A stretch of DNA of 64,000 nucleotides from Paraburkholderia silviterrae (GTDB lineage: Bacteria > Pseudomonadota > Gammaproteobacteria > Burkholderiales > Burkholderiaceae). Below the pieces are notes generated by a model. The model did no database searches, was not told where the DNA came from, and worked only from the letters and a program-made list of their open reading frames with translations. This document shows positions 25,282 through 33,405 of the stretch, piece by piece. A program made the translations under genes and the position numbers. Numbering within the stretch: the stretch's first letter is position 1; each line of letters starts with the position of its first letter. The stretch is taken from positions 35,329-99,328 of the forward strand of contig NZ_SMRP01000025.1 in assembly GCF_004353915.1 (NCBI RefSeq), written 5' to 3'.

Positions 25282-26865
25282 TCAGCTGACCAGTTGCTTG
25301 TCGGCCGCCACCGTGTCCGCCACTGCGTTGCGCTCTTCGATCAGGTGCCCCGGCACGTGGCCGTAGTCCTCGCGCAGCCACTTGAGCAGGCCATACGCCT
25401 TGAGCAGCAGCACGACAAGGAACGGAATGGCCGTCACGATCACCGCCGTCTTCATGGTATTGAGCGGCGCTTTGGTAAAGATCATCGCCAGCGGCACCAG
25501 CGTGAGCATGATGCACCAGAAGAGCCGGTCGCCAGGCGCGGGGTCCTCGCCTTCGGCCAGATCGCGGGTGCAGGTGGCCGACACCGCATAGCCCACGGCG
25601 TCCATGTGCGCCGCGAGGAAGATCGCCATCACGAAAAGGAAGAACGTCATCACAATGCGGCCGGCCGGCAGTTGGTCGAGCAGCATGCTGATCGCCAGTT
25701 CGCCGCCCTGGTGGCTCAACACGCCAGGCACGTTGACCACGCCGGTCATGAAATTGTGCAGGCTGTAGTTCTCCAGCACGCCGAATACGAACCACACGCC
25801 AACGCAGCCGGCCAGCAGCATCGCAAGGATAACTTCCCGAATGGTGCGTCCGCGCGAGACGCGGGTCACGAACAGCGCCACGCCCGGCGCATAGGAGATC
25901 CACCACAGCCAGTAGAACACCGTCCATTCGCGGGTGAATTTGCCGTCGCCCATGGGATCGGTGAACAGGCTCATGTCGACGAAGTGGGTCAACATCAGCC
26001 CCAGGCTCGAGAGCGTATTGCTGGTGATGAACTGGGTCGGACCAGCAAAATAGATGTAGAACGTCAACGCCACGACGCCCCAGCACACCATCTGGCTGAG
26101 CCGCTTCATGCCGCCGTCCATGCCAACCCACGAACTGATCGTGAACAGCACCGACACCGCGAGGATGATGATCAACTGGGTCGTGAACGTATCCGGAATG
26201 CCGGTCAGCGTGGCCAGAAGCCTGGAGAACGTCGTGGCGGTGAGCACCAGCGAAATGGTCAGGGCTCCGAACATGCAGAGCATGAACAGCAAGTCGATCA
26301 ACCGGCCGACGGGACCGCTCGCGCGGCAGCCCGTAATCGCCTCGATCACGGAGGCGAGGCCCAGCCCCTTGTTCTTGCGCACGTGGAAGTGATAGCACAT
26401 GGCCACGGCGCCAACCGCGTAGATCGCCCAGGCGCTCAATCCGGAATGGAAGAACGAATAGGCGACGCTGAATTTGAGCGCCTGCTGCGACTCGGGCGGC
26501 AGGTTCAATCCCGGCGTTTGATAGTAGTACGCCCAGTCGAGAAAGCCCCAGTACAGCGACGAGGACCCCAAACCGGAGAGGATGAACATGAAAATCCAGG
26601 AGAGCGTCGAGTACTCCGGTGCGCCCTCGCCCAGCCGGATCTTGCCGTACTTGCTGAAGGCCAGCCCAATCACGAAGATCGACGAACAAAATGCAAACAG
26701 CAGAACCGGCGATGCAAAGATCGTGGTGCACCAGTACAGAACCTGCTCCGCGCCAGAGATCGATTGTTTGGGAAAGGCCGCCAGCCCTCCCACCGACAAG
26801 AAGATGATCGACAGGCTGATCAGGGTGAGCGGCATATCGCGCCGGCTGGATCGGGTATTGCCCAA
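25282..26865 (-). CDS. BCCT-family (betaine/choline/carnitine) transporter
   Basis: A 527-residue inner-membrane sodium- or proton-coupled transporter with about 12 helices. The family signature WTVFYWLWWISYAPGVALF followed by TRVSRGRTIREVI is present, as is the tryptophan-rich LYWGFLDWAYYYQTPG segment. The start is taken as TTG 26865, because AAGGAG lies five bases upstream of it; an in-frame ATG at 26967 has no ribosome site and would add an unlikely tail. Downstream is a co-transcribed esterase, and an AraC regulator lies divergently upstream. Trimethylammonium compounds are the usual cargo of the family. Confidence 0.9.
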   Translation of the reverse strand: MGNTRSSRRDMPLTLISLSIIFLSVGGLAAFPKQSISGAEQVLYWCTTIFASPVLLFAFCSSIFVIGLAFSKYGKIRLGEGAPEYSTLSWIFMFILSGLGSSSLYWGFLDWAYYYQTPGLNLPPESQQALKFSVAYSFFHSGLSAWAIYAVGAVAMCYHFHVRKNKGLGLASVIEAITGCRASGPVGRLIDLLFMLCMFGALTISLVLTATTFSRLLATLTGIPDTFTTQLIIILAVSVLFTISSWVGMDGGMKRLSQMVCWGVVALTFYIYFAGPTQFITSNTLSSLGLMLTHFVDMSLFTDPMGDGKFTREWTVFYWLWWISYAPGVALFVTRVSRGRTIREVILAMLLAGCVGVWFVFGVLENYSLHNFMTGVVNVPGVLSHQGGELAISMLLDQLPAGRIVMTFFLFVMAIFLAAHMDAVGYAVSATCTRDLAEGEDPAPGDRLFWCIMLTLVPLAMIFTKAPLNTMKTAVIVTAIPFLVVLLLKAYGLLKWLREDYGHVPGHLIEERNAVADTVAADKQLVS

Positions 26866-26973
26866 GGTGTCTCCTTTATTCGAGGCTTCCGGCGTGTCTT
26901 GCTGCCTTGTGGGTGTCCGCAGGAATTCGGAGGCTAGTATCCCGCAAGACATTTCGGCTATAGACACGCGATC

Positions 26974-27001
26974 CGTGAATCCTTAAAACACGAATCGTGA
27001 A
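26974..27001. promoter_or_regulatory. Direct repeats, candidate AraC-type regulator site
   Basis: CGTGAA occurs at 26974-26979 and 26996-27001, 22 bases apart start to start (about two helical turns), each within a TC-CGTGAA-like context. This is the usual spacing of AraC-family half-sites. They lie in the divergent region between the BCCT operon and the AraC gene. Confidence 0.3.
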
Positions 27002-27134
27002 GAATGCGCGGCGCAGAGCCGTGCGCCAGAGGGCAATCTCCGCCCGAACCCATGGGCATGACGCCTCGCTCGAACCGCCCCTGAAGTCGTGCTAGCTTAG
27101 GGCCTGTTCACGCTCCCCGCACCGCCTGCCCCCC

Positions 27135-28010
27135 ATGCCCGAAGCCGCCCCGCCGCCCCTGACCGACGCCCCGGGTCTCTCCCGCGCGCTCGCCCGCCAC
27201 TACCCGCGTGGCCTGCACATCGAGCCGCACTCGCATTCCTGGGCCCAGGTCCTCTATGCCGTTTCGGGCGTCATGTGGGTCGAGGCGGGCCGCGAGGCGC
27301 TCGTCGTGCCGCCGCAGCGCGCGGTCTGGCTGCCGCCGGGCACGACGCACGCGATCCATATGATGAGCGCCGTCGAGATGCGCAATCTCTATTTCCACGA
27401 GCGCGACATCGGCCACCTGAGCAAGCAATGTGAGGTGTTCCAGATCGACGGCTTGCTGCGCGAGCTCATCAAGACCATCGCCGAGCGCGAGCACGAACGC
27501 GACGAGGCCTGGCTCGCCGCCGCTTCGCAGCTCGCGGCGATGGAGCTCGCTCACGCGAAGCGCTCGTCGCTGCGCATCCCGCTGCCGGATGCCACCGGCA
27601 CGGCGGGTGGATCGGGCGTCTCGGGCACGAGCGGCACAGCCGGTGCCGCAGACCGGCGCCTCGCCATGCTGTGCCGCGCGGTGATCGACAATCCGTCGAA
27701 CGAGATCGCCTTCGAGCAGCACGCCGCGCAGGTGGGCGCGAGCGTGCGCACGCTCGCGCGCCTCTTCACGCGCGAGCTGGGCATGGGCTTCGCGCAATGG
27801 CGACGCCAGGTGCAGCTCGCGATTGCGGTGTCGCGGCTCGCGGAAGGCCAGTCCGTGAGCGCCGCGGCACGCGAGCTCGGCTATCTGCCCAGCAGCTTCA
27901 GCGACATGTTCCGGCGCGAACTGGGCGTGCCGCCCAGCGAATACGGCCCGGAGGAAACGCTCGGGCACGCATATGGCCATGGCGGCCCCGAGCCGGAAAA
28001 CCGCACGTAA
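27135..28010 (+). CDS. AraC-family regulator with cupin sensor domain
   Basis: A 291-residue regulator. The N-terminal half is a cupin (HIEPHSHSWAQVLYAVSGVMWVE, then RAVWLPPGTTHAI). The C-terminal 110 residues carry the two AraC helix-turn-helices (ASVRTLARLFTRELGMGFAQWRRQ and VSAAARELGYLPSSFSDMFRRELGVPPSEY). A Gly/Ser/Thr-rich linker (about 152-172, GTAGGSGVSGTSGTAGAA) joins them and is longer than usual. It is divergent from the BCCT transporter/esterase operon, its most likely target. Ligand unknown. Confidence 0.92.
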   Translation: MPEAAPPPLTDAPGLSRALARHYPRGLHIEPHSHSWAQVLYAVSGVMWVEAGREALVVPPQRAVWLPPGTTHAIHMMSAVEMRNLYFHERDIGHLSKQCEVFQIDGLLRELIKTIAEREHERDEAWLAAASQLAAMELAHAKRSSLRIPLPDATGTAGGSGVSGTSGTAGAADRRLAMLCRAVIDNPSNEIAFEQHAAQVGASVRTLARLFTRELGMGFAQWRRQVQLAIAVSRLAEGQSVSAAARELGYLPSSFSDMFRRELGVPPSEYGPEETLGHAYGHGGPEPENRT

Positions 28011-28318
28011 GCGCACATAAGCGCACGTCGCACGCAATGCAGAGGACGATCGTCCGCCTCGGCGATGATGGCTGCTGCGGTTTCAAATCGGCTGCAAAGC
28101 GTCACCAGACTCCGTAGAACACTCCGGCGTTCTTGTACTGATGCGTGCCGCGCTCGACGGCCTGATTCGATGCCGTCGTACGCCGGCGCAAGCGGCAGAA
28201 CCAGTCGAGCAAACGCATGCGCTCGCGCACGCTCTCGCTGGAAAAAGCCGCACGGGACATGCAAATCGGAGTGCGGCAGTCAGCTGACTACCTATCCCGC
28301 CGAGGCCGACGCCAAGAC
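28011..28318. other. Intergenic stretch, possible decayed coding
   Basis: About 300 bases between convergent AraC and cupin genes. No credible gene is seen. On the minus strand around 28110-28165 the translation VERGTHQYKNAGVFYGVW ends in a stop and faintly recalls an ABC-transporter C-terminus, but it is too short to call. Confidence 0.4.
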
Positions 28319-28630
28319 CTATACACTGCCTTGCGTTTCAACTACGAGGATGCGCGCTTCTCCGCGCGGATGAGCGACATGCTCGGTCCCAACAGATGCG
28401 TAAAAGATATCCCCGGCCTCAAGGATCACTGATTGCTCAATGCCCGCTTCGCGATAGCGCATTTCGACCTGACCATCCAGTACAACAAAGACCTCTTCGC
28501 CGTCGTTGACGTGCCATCGATAAGGCTGATCTGTCCAGTGCAGCCTTGTCGTAATGCCCCCCATGTTAGCAATATCGAGTGCACCCCAAGGACGCGTGGC
28601 AGTGAAGGTCTTGCTACGAATAATTTTCAT
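28319..28630 (-). CDS. Small cupin-domain protein
   Basis: A 103-residue single-domain cupin starting MKIIRSKTFTATRPWG. The two metal-binding motifs are partly visible: RWHVNDGEEVFVVLDGQVEM (His, Glu) and AGDIFYASVGTEHVAHP (His). Such minimal cupins bind metals and may act as isomerases or dioxygenases, or as stray sensor domains; this one has no partner gene. The start at 28630 gives the expected family length; the frame is open to 28696. Confidence 0.82.
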   Translation of the reverse strand: MKIIRSKTFTATRPWGALDIANMGGITTRLHWTDQPYRWHVNDGEEVFVVLDGQVEMRYREAGIEQSVILEAGDIFYASVGTEHVAHPRGEARILVVETQGSV

Positions 28631-28709
28631 GGTGATCCGGTCGGCCGCTACCCATGCGAAATGAGCTTTCAGAATATCATGGCGACGCCGCAGCACATGC
28701 GCCGCGCCG

Positions 28710-28829
28710 ATGCCGGTTACGCTGCTCTATCCGCACCGGCAGCATCTTTCCCGCCGCTTTCAGGTATTTGCCGACTGGCTCGTGAATCTCGTGAAACGCG
28801 AGTGCTGCACGCAAGGCAAAGACGACTGA
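28710..28829 (+). pseudogene. C-terminal remnant of a LysR-type regulator
   Basis: The frame reads PVTLLYPHRQHLSRRFQVFA then DWLVNLVKR to a TGA at 28827-28829. This is the highly typical end of LysR effector domains (usually LYP..RHLSRRVRVFVDWL). Nothing upstream in any frame matches the rest of a LysR protein: the cupin gene starts 80 bases away in the other direction. It is the tail of a regulator lost by deletion. The 28830-29033 stretch that follows is AT-richer and contains the promoter region of the VOC gene. Confidence 0.7.
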
Positions 28830-29033
28830 GCCACGCGCATGCGCATGCCGATAGGGCGCCTGTCGCGTGGCCGCTACGCGATAAGTCAATCGGGGTCATA
28901 CCCGCGGCAGCTAATTTCGTAAATGAGCGGGATTTTTCGTCCTGAAGTGTCTATTTTGATAGTCTTCGTTCGTCGTTCGAATGCACCTCGTGGCTCGCCC
29001 GCGCATTTGATCCAAATTTATTGGAGATACGTC

Positions 29034-29507
29034 ATGACGATTCAAAAGATCACGCCTTTTCTCTGGTATTCCACGCAAGCCGAAGAAGCTGCGGCTTTCT
29101 ATACGAAAATCTTTCCGGACTCGCGCATTGTCCGGGTCACGCCGGTACCAAGTGCCGGCTCCACCAAGGTCGTCGACTTCGTGCTGTTTGGGCAGCCGTT
29201 CTTTGCCATGAGCTCCGGGCAGCCCGAAGCGTTCAACCTCTCGATCTCCCTCATGGTCAATTGCGCCGATCAGGCCGAGCTCGACCGTTATTGGAATGCG
29301 CTACTCGAGGGAGGCGGCGCACCGCTCGAGTGCGGCTGGCTCAAAGACCGCTTCGGCATAGCGTGGCAGATCGTTCCCGACGATCTCATGCGCATGATGG
29401 CCGACTCCGACCCGCTCAAGGCCGCTCGTGTGGCCAACGCCATGATGTCGATGGTGAAGTTCGATGTGGCCGCACTGAGAGCGGCTTATGCGGGCACGGC
29501 GGGCTAA
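29034..29507 (+). CDS. VOC-family protein (PhnB / 3-demethylubiquinone methyltransferase-like fold)
   Basis: A 157-residue protein of the vicinal-oxygen-chelate superfamily, PhnB-like group. Typical parts are ITPFLWYSTQAEEAAAFYTKIFPDS, a central VDFVLFGQPFFAMSSG and LECGWLKDRFGIAWQIVP near the end. Members are often annotated as demethylubiquinone methyltransferase, but there is no SAM-binding fold here; the biochemical role is unknown. The ATG is preceded by TTGGAGA nine bases upstream. Monocistronic. Confidence 0.92.
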   Translation: MTIQKITPFLWYSTQAEEAAAFYTKIFPDSRIVRVTPVPSAGSTKVVDFVLFGQPFFAMSSGQPEAFNLSISLMVNCADQAELDRYWNALLEGGGAPLECGWLKDRFGIAWQIVPDDLMRMMADSDPLKAARVANAMMSMVKFDVAALRAAYAGTAG

Positions 29508-29729
29508 ATGCGCCGCTGCCCGGCACTGGAAACCGCTCAGTAACCCAAAGCGGCTCACCCCTGGGCGTTCATCGCCCGGCGCATGGCCGCTGAGCACGAT
29601 GCGCGCCTCGAAATAATCGATGTCTCTCGTGATCGATGCGAGCACACCCGTTTCCCGGGTGGCTCCTCGATCTGGTCACAGCCAATCGGCTTGGTCCCCG
29701 ACGCCAATAATAACTATTAAGGGACGCTA

Positions 29730-29756
29730 TAAAGCGCACTCGACTGCCGCCGTTTA
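29730..29756 (+). promoter_or_regulatory. FliA (sigma-28)-like promoter of the chemotaxis receptor gene
   Basis: TAAAGCGC, 11 bases, then GCCGTTTA, compared with the flagellar/chemotaxis consensus TAAAGTTT-N11-GCCGATAA: 5 of 8 and 6 of 8 matches with exact spacing. It lies about 130 bases upstream of the receptor ATG in an otherwise gene-free 380-base gap (29508-29888). This fits co-expression with the flagellar regulon. Confidence 0.6.
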
Positions 29757-29888
29757 CCCCAGAGTAAGGAGTCGTTCGTCGGCAGCCTCCACAAAGGGAT
29801 GCGCCGATATTCAAGCCGGCAGTCCGCTTAAAGCTACCCATAACACGCTATTCGAGAGCTGCAAGCGGTGATTCCATCTGAGGGACCC

Positions 29889-31532
29889 ATGAAATTCTCG
29901 AATTTGCCCATTGCAGTCAAGCTATACAGCGCGTTTGGCCTGGTCGTCAGCGTCCTTGTGATACTGGGTGTGGTTTTCTATTCGTTCTTTACATCAGTGA
30001 CCGAAGCGAACCGGTGGAACATTCATACCTGGCAGGTCATCGATGAAACACGCGCATTAACAGAAAGTCTCGTCAATATGGAAACCGGCCTGCGCGGCTA
30101 CGCGATAGTCGGCGACTCAACCATGCTGGAGCCCTATGAAAAGGGCACCGATGCCTTCAAGCAGCACCTTGGAGAGGCACGGTCGCTCACTAGCGACAAC
30201 GCGAAACAGCAGGAGCGGCTGAATCGACTGGAGGCACAGGAGGCCAGTTGGGCATCCAGCTTCGCCGCGGACCTGCTTTCCAGGAGAAAGGCCGTCAATG
30301 CAGGCCAGCTTACGCTCGACGCCTTGATTGGCGGGTTCAAGCAGGACTCGGGCAAAGCCCAAATGGACGCCATGCGCGCGACGATCCAGGAGATAGCGGG
30401 CAACGAGGCGTCGCTCCTCACGGTTCGCGCCGCGGAAGTCGAATCCCTGCAGACCCGCACCCAGGCCGCGCTCGTCATTGGCACGCTCGTGGCGGCGGTG
30501 ATCGGCGCACTGCTGGCCGGGTGGATTGCACGTCTCATCGCGCGGCCGATACGCGAGGCCGTTCATCTCGCGCAGAGCATCGCCAAAGGCGATCTGACCT
30601 CCACCGTCACGGCCACGAGCAAGGACGAATCGGGCGCGTTGTTACAAGCGCTGTCCAGCATGCAGACCCGCCTGGTCGAGGTGGTGTCGGGCATCAAGTC
30701 GTCGGCCGACTCCATCATGACGGCGGCCAACGAGGTCGCGGCCGGCAATGCGGACCTGTCTTCGCGCACGGAGGAGCAGGCGGCTTCGCTTGAAGAGACG
30801 GCATCGAGCATGGAGGAGTTGACCTCGACAGTCCGGCAGAACGCCGACAATGCGCGACAGGCGAGCCAGTTGGCATCGAGCGCGTCGGCGGTGGCGGTCA
30901 AAGGCAATGAGGTCGTGAACCGCGTGGTGGCGACCATGGGGACCATCAGTCGGAGCTCGGACAAGATCGGCGAGATCACGGGCATCATCGAAGGCATTGC
31001 TTTCCAGACCAACATCCTCGCGTTGAATGCCTCGGTTGAAGCCGCTCGCGCGGGCGAGCAGGGACGCGGTTTCGCCGTCGTTGCGGGCGAGGTGCGCAGC
31101 CTCGCGCAGCGGGCGTCGACCGCCGCCAAGGAAATCCGGGACCTCATCCATGCTTCGGTCGAGGAAATCCGCGGCGGAACGGCCGAAGCCGGCGAGGCGG
31201 GCAAGACCATGTCCGACGTCGCTCAAGCGATCAACCGTGTCACGGAAATCATTGCCGAGATTGCGGCGGCGTCCCATGAGCAGACGCGCGGCATCGAGCA
31301 GGTCAGTCAGGCGGTCATGCAGATGGATCAGGTCACACAGCAAAACTCGGCGCTGGTCGAAGAGGCGGCTGCCGCGGCACAGTCGCTCGACCATCAGGGC
31401 GCGGAGCTTGGGCGGATTGTGGCGGTTTTCCGCCTCGCTACTGGCACGCTTGCCGCGCGCCCGCTCCAGACGCGCTCGAACCCTTCCACCACCGCCCCTT
31501 CCTGGCGCGCGCTCGAGCCGATGAGCGCCTGA
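29889..31532 (+). CDS. Methyl-accepting chemotaxis protein
   Basis: A 547-residue receptor starting at ATG 29889 (MKFSNLPIAV) with GAGGGA upstream. Helix 1 is at about 10-35, then a periplasmic domain of CHASE3-like helical type (about 36-185, with the ETGLRGYAIVGD motif), helix 2 near 195-215, a HAMP domain (ARPIREAVHLAQSIAKGDL) and a long coiled coil. The kinase-interacting hairpin is conserved (IIEGIAFQTNILALNASVEAARAGEQGRGFAVVAGEVR split around its tip). Methylation sites are the QEEAASLEE-type repeats. It lacks a C-terminal CheR pentapeptide. No che genes are nearby; the ligand is unknown. Confidence 0.95.
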   Translation: MKFSNLPIAVKLYSAFGLVVSVLVILGVVFYSFFTSVTEANRWNIHTWQVIDETRALTESLVNMETGLRGYAIVGDSTMLEPYEKGTDAFKQHLGEARSLTSDNAKQQERLNRLEAQEASWASSFAADLLSRRKAVNAGQLTLDALIGGFKQDSGKAQMDAMRATIQEIAGNEASLLTVRAAEVESLQTRTQAALVIGTLVAAVIGALLAGWIARLIARPIREAVHLAQSIAKGDLTSTVTATSKDESGALLQALSSMQTRLVEVVSGIKSSADSIMTAANEVAAGNADLSSRTEEQAASLEETASSMEELTSTVRQNADNARQASQLASSASAVAVKGNEVVNRVVATMGTISRSSDKIGEITGIIEGIAFQTNILALNASVEAARAGEQGRGFAVVAGEVRSLAQRASTAAKEIRDLIHASVEEIRGGTAEAGEAGKTMSDVAQAINRVTEIIAEIAAASHEQTRGIEQVSQAVMQMDQVTQQNSALVEEAAAAAQSLDHQGAELGRIVAVFRLATGTLAARPLQTRSNPSTTAPSWRALEPMSA

Positions 31533-31552
31533 TCCCACGAAACGCAAACCCA

Positions 31553-31575
31553 CGGACCGTCGCAACGGCGGTCCG
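31553..31575. terminator. Dyad after the chemotaxis receptor gene
   Basis: CGGACCG and CGGTCCG arms (31553-31559, 31569-31575) around a 9-base loop, 21 bases after the stop; no T run. Directly after it the phrase GGGGTGCATT occurs twice (31582-31603). The remaining gap to mdtA (to 32034) has no supported gene and must hold the efflux operon promoter. Confidence 0.45.
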
Positions 31576-32034
31576 GCTGCTGGGGTGCATTTGGGGTGCA
31601 TTGCACAGGCGCACTCCGAAGATCGCACTCAACGTGAATCCGAACTGGCAGCAGGCTGCGGCGCGCCCATTTCGACGATCCCTCTCCCGCATGTTTCCGG
31701 CGTTTTCCATCGCTTACCGCTATGCCGCACGAGCCTGCCATATGTAACGTCGAATGACGAAAGCCGGCCCATGTAACGCGGATAAATCTTTCAATTACCT
31801 GACGTTTCGAAATTAGCGCGCGAGTTGGTTAGACTGCAAGTTTCCAGCTTTCGCGGTCCGGCCCTGGTAGCGGGATCGCGCCCGGCAACGGCTGCAAACA
31901 ACAACCACGAATATGCGTATGCGAACCGACGACAACCGGCACGGCGCCCGAGCGGCCCAGCCGAAGTGTTCCGCACATGGCACCCGCGCGAGCACGCGCG
32001 CTGCACGGATCGTCGGCACCTCTGAGAGACTGGT

Positions 32035-33387
32035 ATGAGCGACACGCCAAACCACCCCACTGCCCCGCAAGCCCCCACACCGCCCAACGCACCCGGCGCT
32101 GCGCCGCCACGCAAGCGGCGCGGGCGCTGGATCTTCGCGCTGATCGTACTGGTGTTGATCGCGCTCGTGGTCATGCACGTGCTGCGCGGCAAGAAGCCCG
32201 TGCGCGCCGCGGCCCCGCAAGTCGTGACCGTGGCGCCCGCCACGCTCGGCGCGATGCCGGTGACGCTCGACGCGCTCGGCACGGTCACGCCGGTCGCCAC
32301 CGTCACGGTGCTGCCGCAACTGAGCGGCTATCTCACCGAAGTCGGCTACCGCGAAGGCCAGAACGTCGTGAAAGGCCAGTTCCTCGCGCAGATCGATCCG
32401 CGCCAGTACGAGATCAGCAAGGAGCAGGCCGAGGCGCAGCTCGCCAAGGACCGCGCCTCGCTCGCGCAGGCGCGCTCCGACCTCGAGCGCTTCACGCAGC
32501 TCCACGCGAAGCAGTCGATCGCCGAGCAGACCTATACCGACCAGAAGTTCCTCGTCGCCCAGGACGAGGCGGCCGTGAAGTCCGACCTTGCCAACATCAA
32601 GCAATTCGAGCTCGACCTCATCTACTGCCGTATCACTGCGCCCGTGTCCGGGCGCGTGGGCCTGCGCCTCGTCGACCCGGGCAACTACGTGACGGCGTCG
32701 AGCTCCACCGGCATCGCCGTCATCACGCAGATGAAGCCCACCACGGTGCAGTTCACGGTGCCGCAAAATTCGCTCTCGGACGTGCTGCAGCGTGTCAACG
32801 CGGGAGCGCAGCTGCCGATCACGGTCTACAGCAGCGACAACACCAGGGAGCTCGCCACCGGCACGCTTTACGCGATCAGCAACCAGATGGCCACGGCCAC
32901 CGGCACGGTCACGCTGCGCGCGAGCGTGCCCAACGACGACGAGGCGCTGTTCCCCAACGAGTTCGTGAACGTGCGGCTGCTCGTGGACACGATGGATAAC
33001 GCCGTGCTCGTGCCCACGCCCGCCGTGCAGACCGGCGCGCCCGGCGACTATGTGTATCTCGTGAACGCCGACAACACGGTGTCCGTGCACAAGGTCACGC
33101 TGGGCCCGAGCGACGGCCAGCACACGGTGATCGTCGCGGGCCTCGCGGCGGGTCAGCGCGTGGTGACCGACGGACTCGACCGCCTCAACGACGGCGCGAA
33201 AATCCAGCCCTCGGAGGGCAAGCCCGGTGCCGCCGGCGCGGCCAGTGGCGCCCATGGCGCGAGCGCGGCACGCATGGGCAACGCCTCGCATGCCCACGCA
33301 AGGCCGCTGCCGCCTGCCTCCGGGGCGAGCGCCGCGGGCGCCGCCGCGCAACCCGCCTCTCAACCCACCGGCGCGCAGGCGTCCTGA
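32035..33387 (+). CDS. mdtA: RND efflux periplasmic adaptor subunit, MdtA-like
   Basis: A 450-residue membrane-fusion protein. Residues 1-35 are proline-rich and cytoplasmic, followed by a single membrane anchor (RWIFALIVLVLIALVVMHVL) rather than a lipobox. The family parts follow: TVTVLPQLSGYLTEVGYREGQNVVKGQ (lipoyl half), an alpha-hairpin (about 125-200), the second half ITAPVSGRVGLRLVDPGNYV, and the membrane-proximal domain. The C-terminus has a long Ala/Gly/Ser-rich tail (about 400-450). First gene of the mdtABC-outer-membrane-factor operon; 18 bases separate it from mdtB. Confidence 0.93.
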   Translation: MSDTPNHPTAPQAPTPPNAPGAAPPRKRRGRWIFALIVLVLIALVVMHVLRGKKPVRAAAPQVVTVAPATLGAMPVTLDALGTVTPVATVTVLPQLSGYLTEVGYREGQNVVKGQFLAQIDPRQYEISKEQAEAQLAKDRASLAQARSDLERFTQLHAKQSIAEQTYTDQKFLVAQDEAAVKSDLANIKQFELDLIYCRITAPVSGRVGLRLVDPGNYVTASSSTGIAVITQMKPTTVQFTVPQNSLSDVLQRVNAGAQLPITVYSSDNTRELATGTLYAISNQMATATGTVTLRASVPNDDEALFPNEFVNVRLLVDTMDNAVLVPTPAVQTGAPGDYVYLVNADNTVSVHKVTLGPSDGQHTVIVAGLAAGQRVVTDGLDRLNDGAKIQPSEGKPGAAGAASGAHGASAARMGNASHAHARPLPPASGASAAGAAAQPASQPTGAQAS

Positions 33388-33405
33388 TCCGCAGCCCTTG
33401 CGCCG

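Noticed and set aside
24314..26731. 805-codon frame spanning the transporter and esterase genes
   Set aside because: Only its last 318 codons match a protein family. The first part is the out-of-frame shadow of the BCCT gene, so this is not a real fusion.
28105..28165. Minus-strand stretch resembling an ABC-transporter C-terminus (ERGTH...GVF)
   Set aside because: Only about 18 residues, with a gap against the usual pattern and no upstream domain; too short to support even as a pseudogene.
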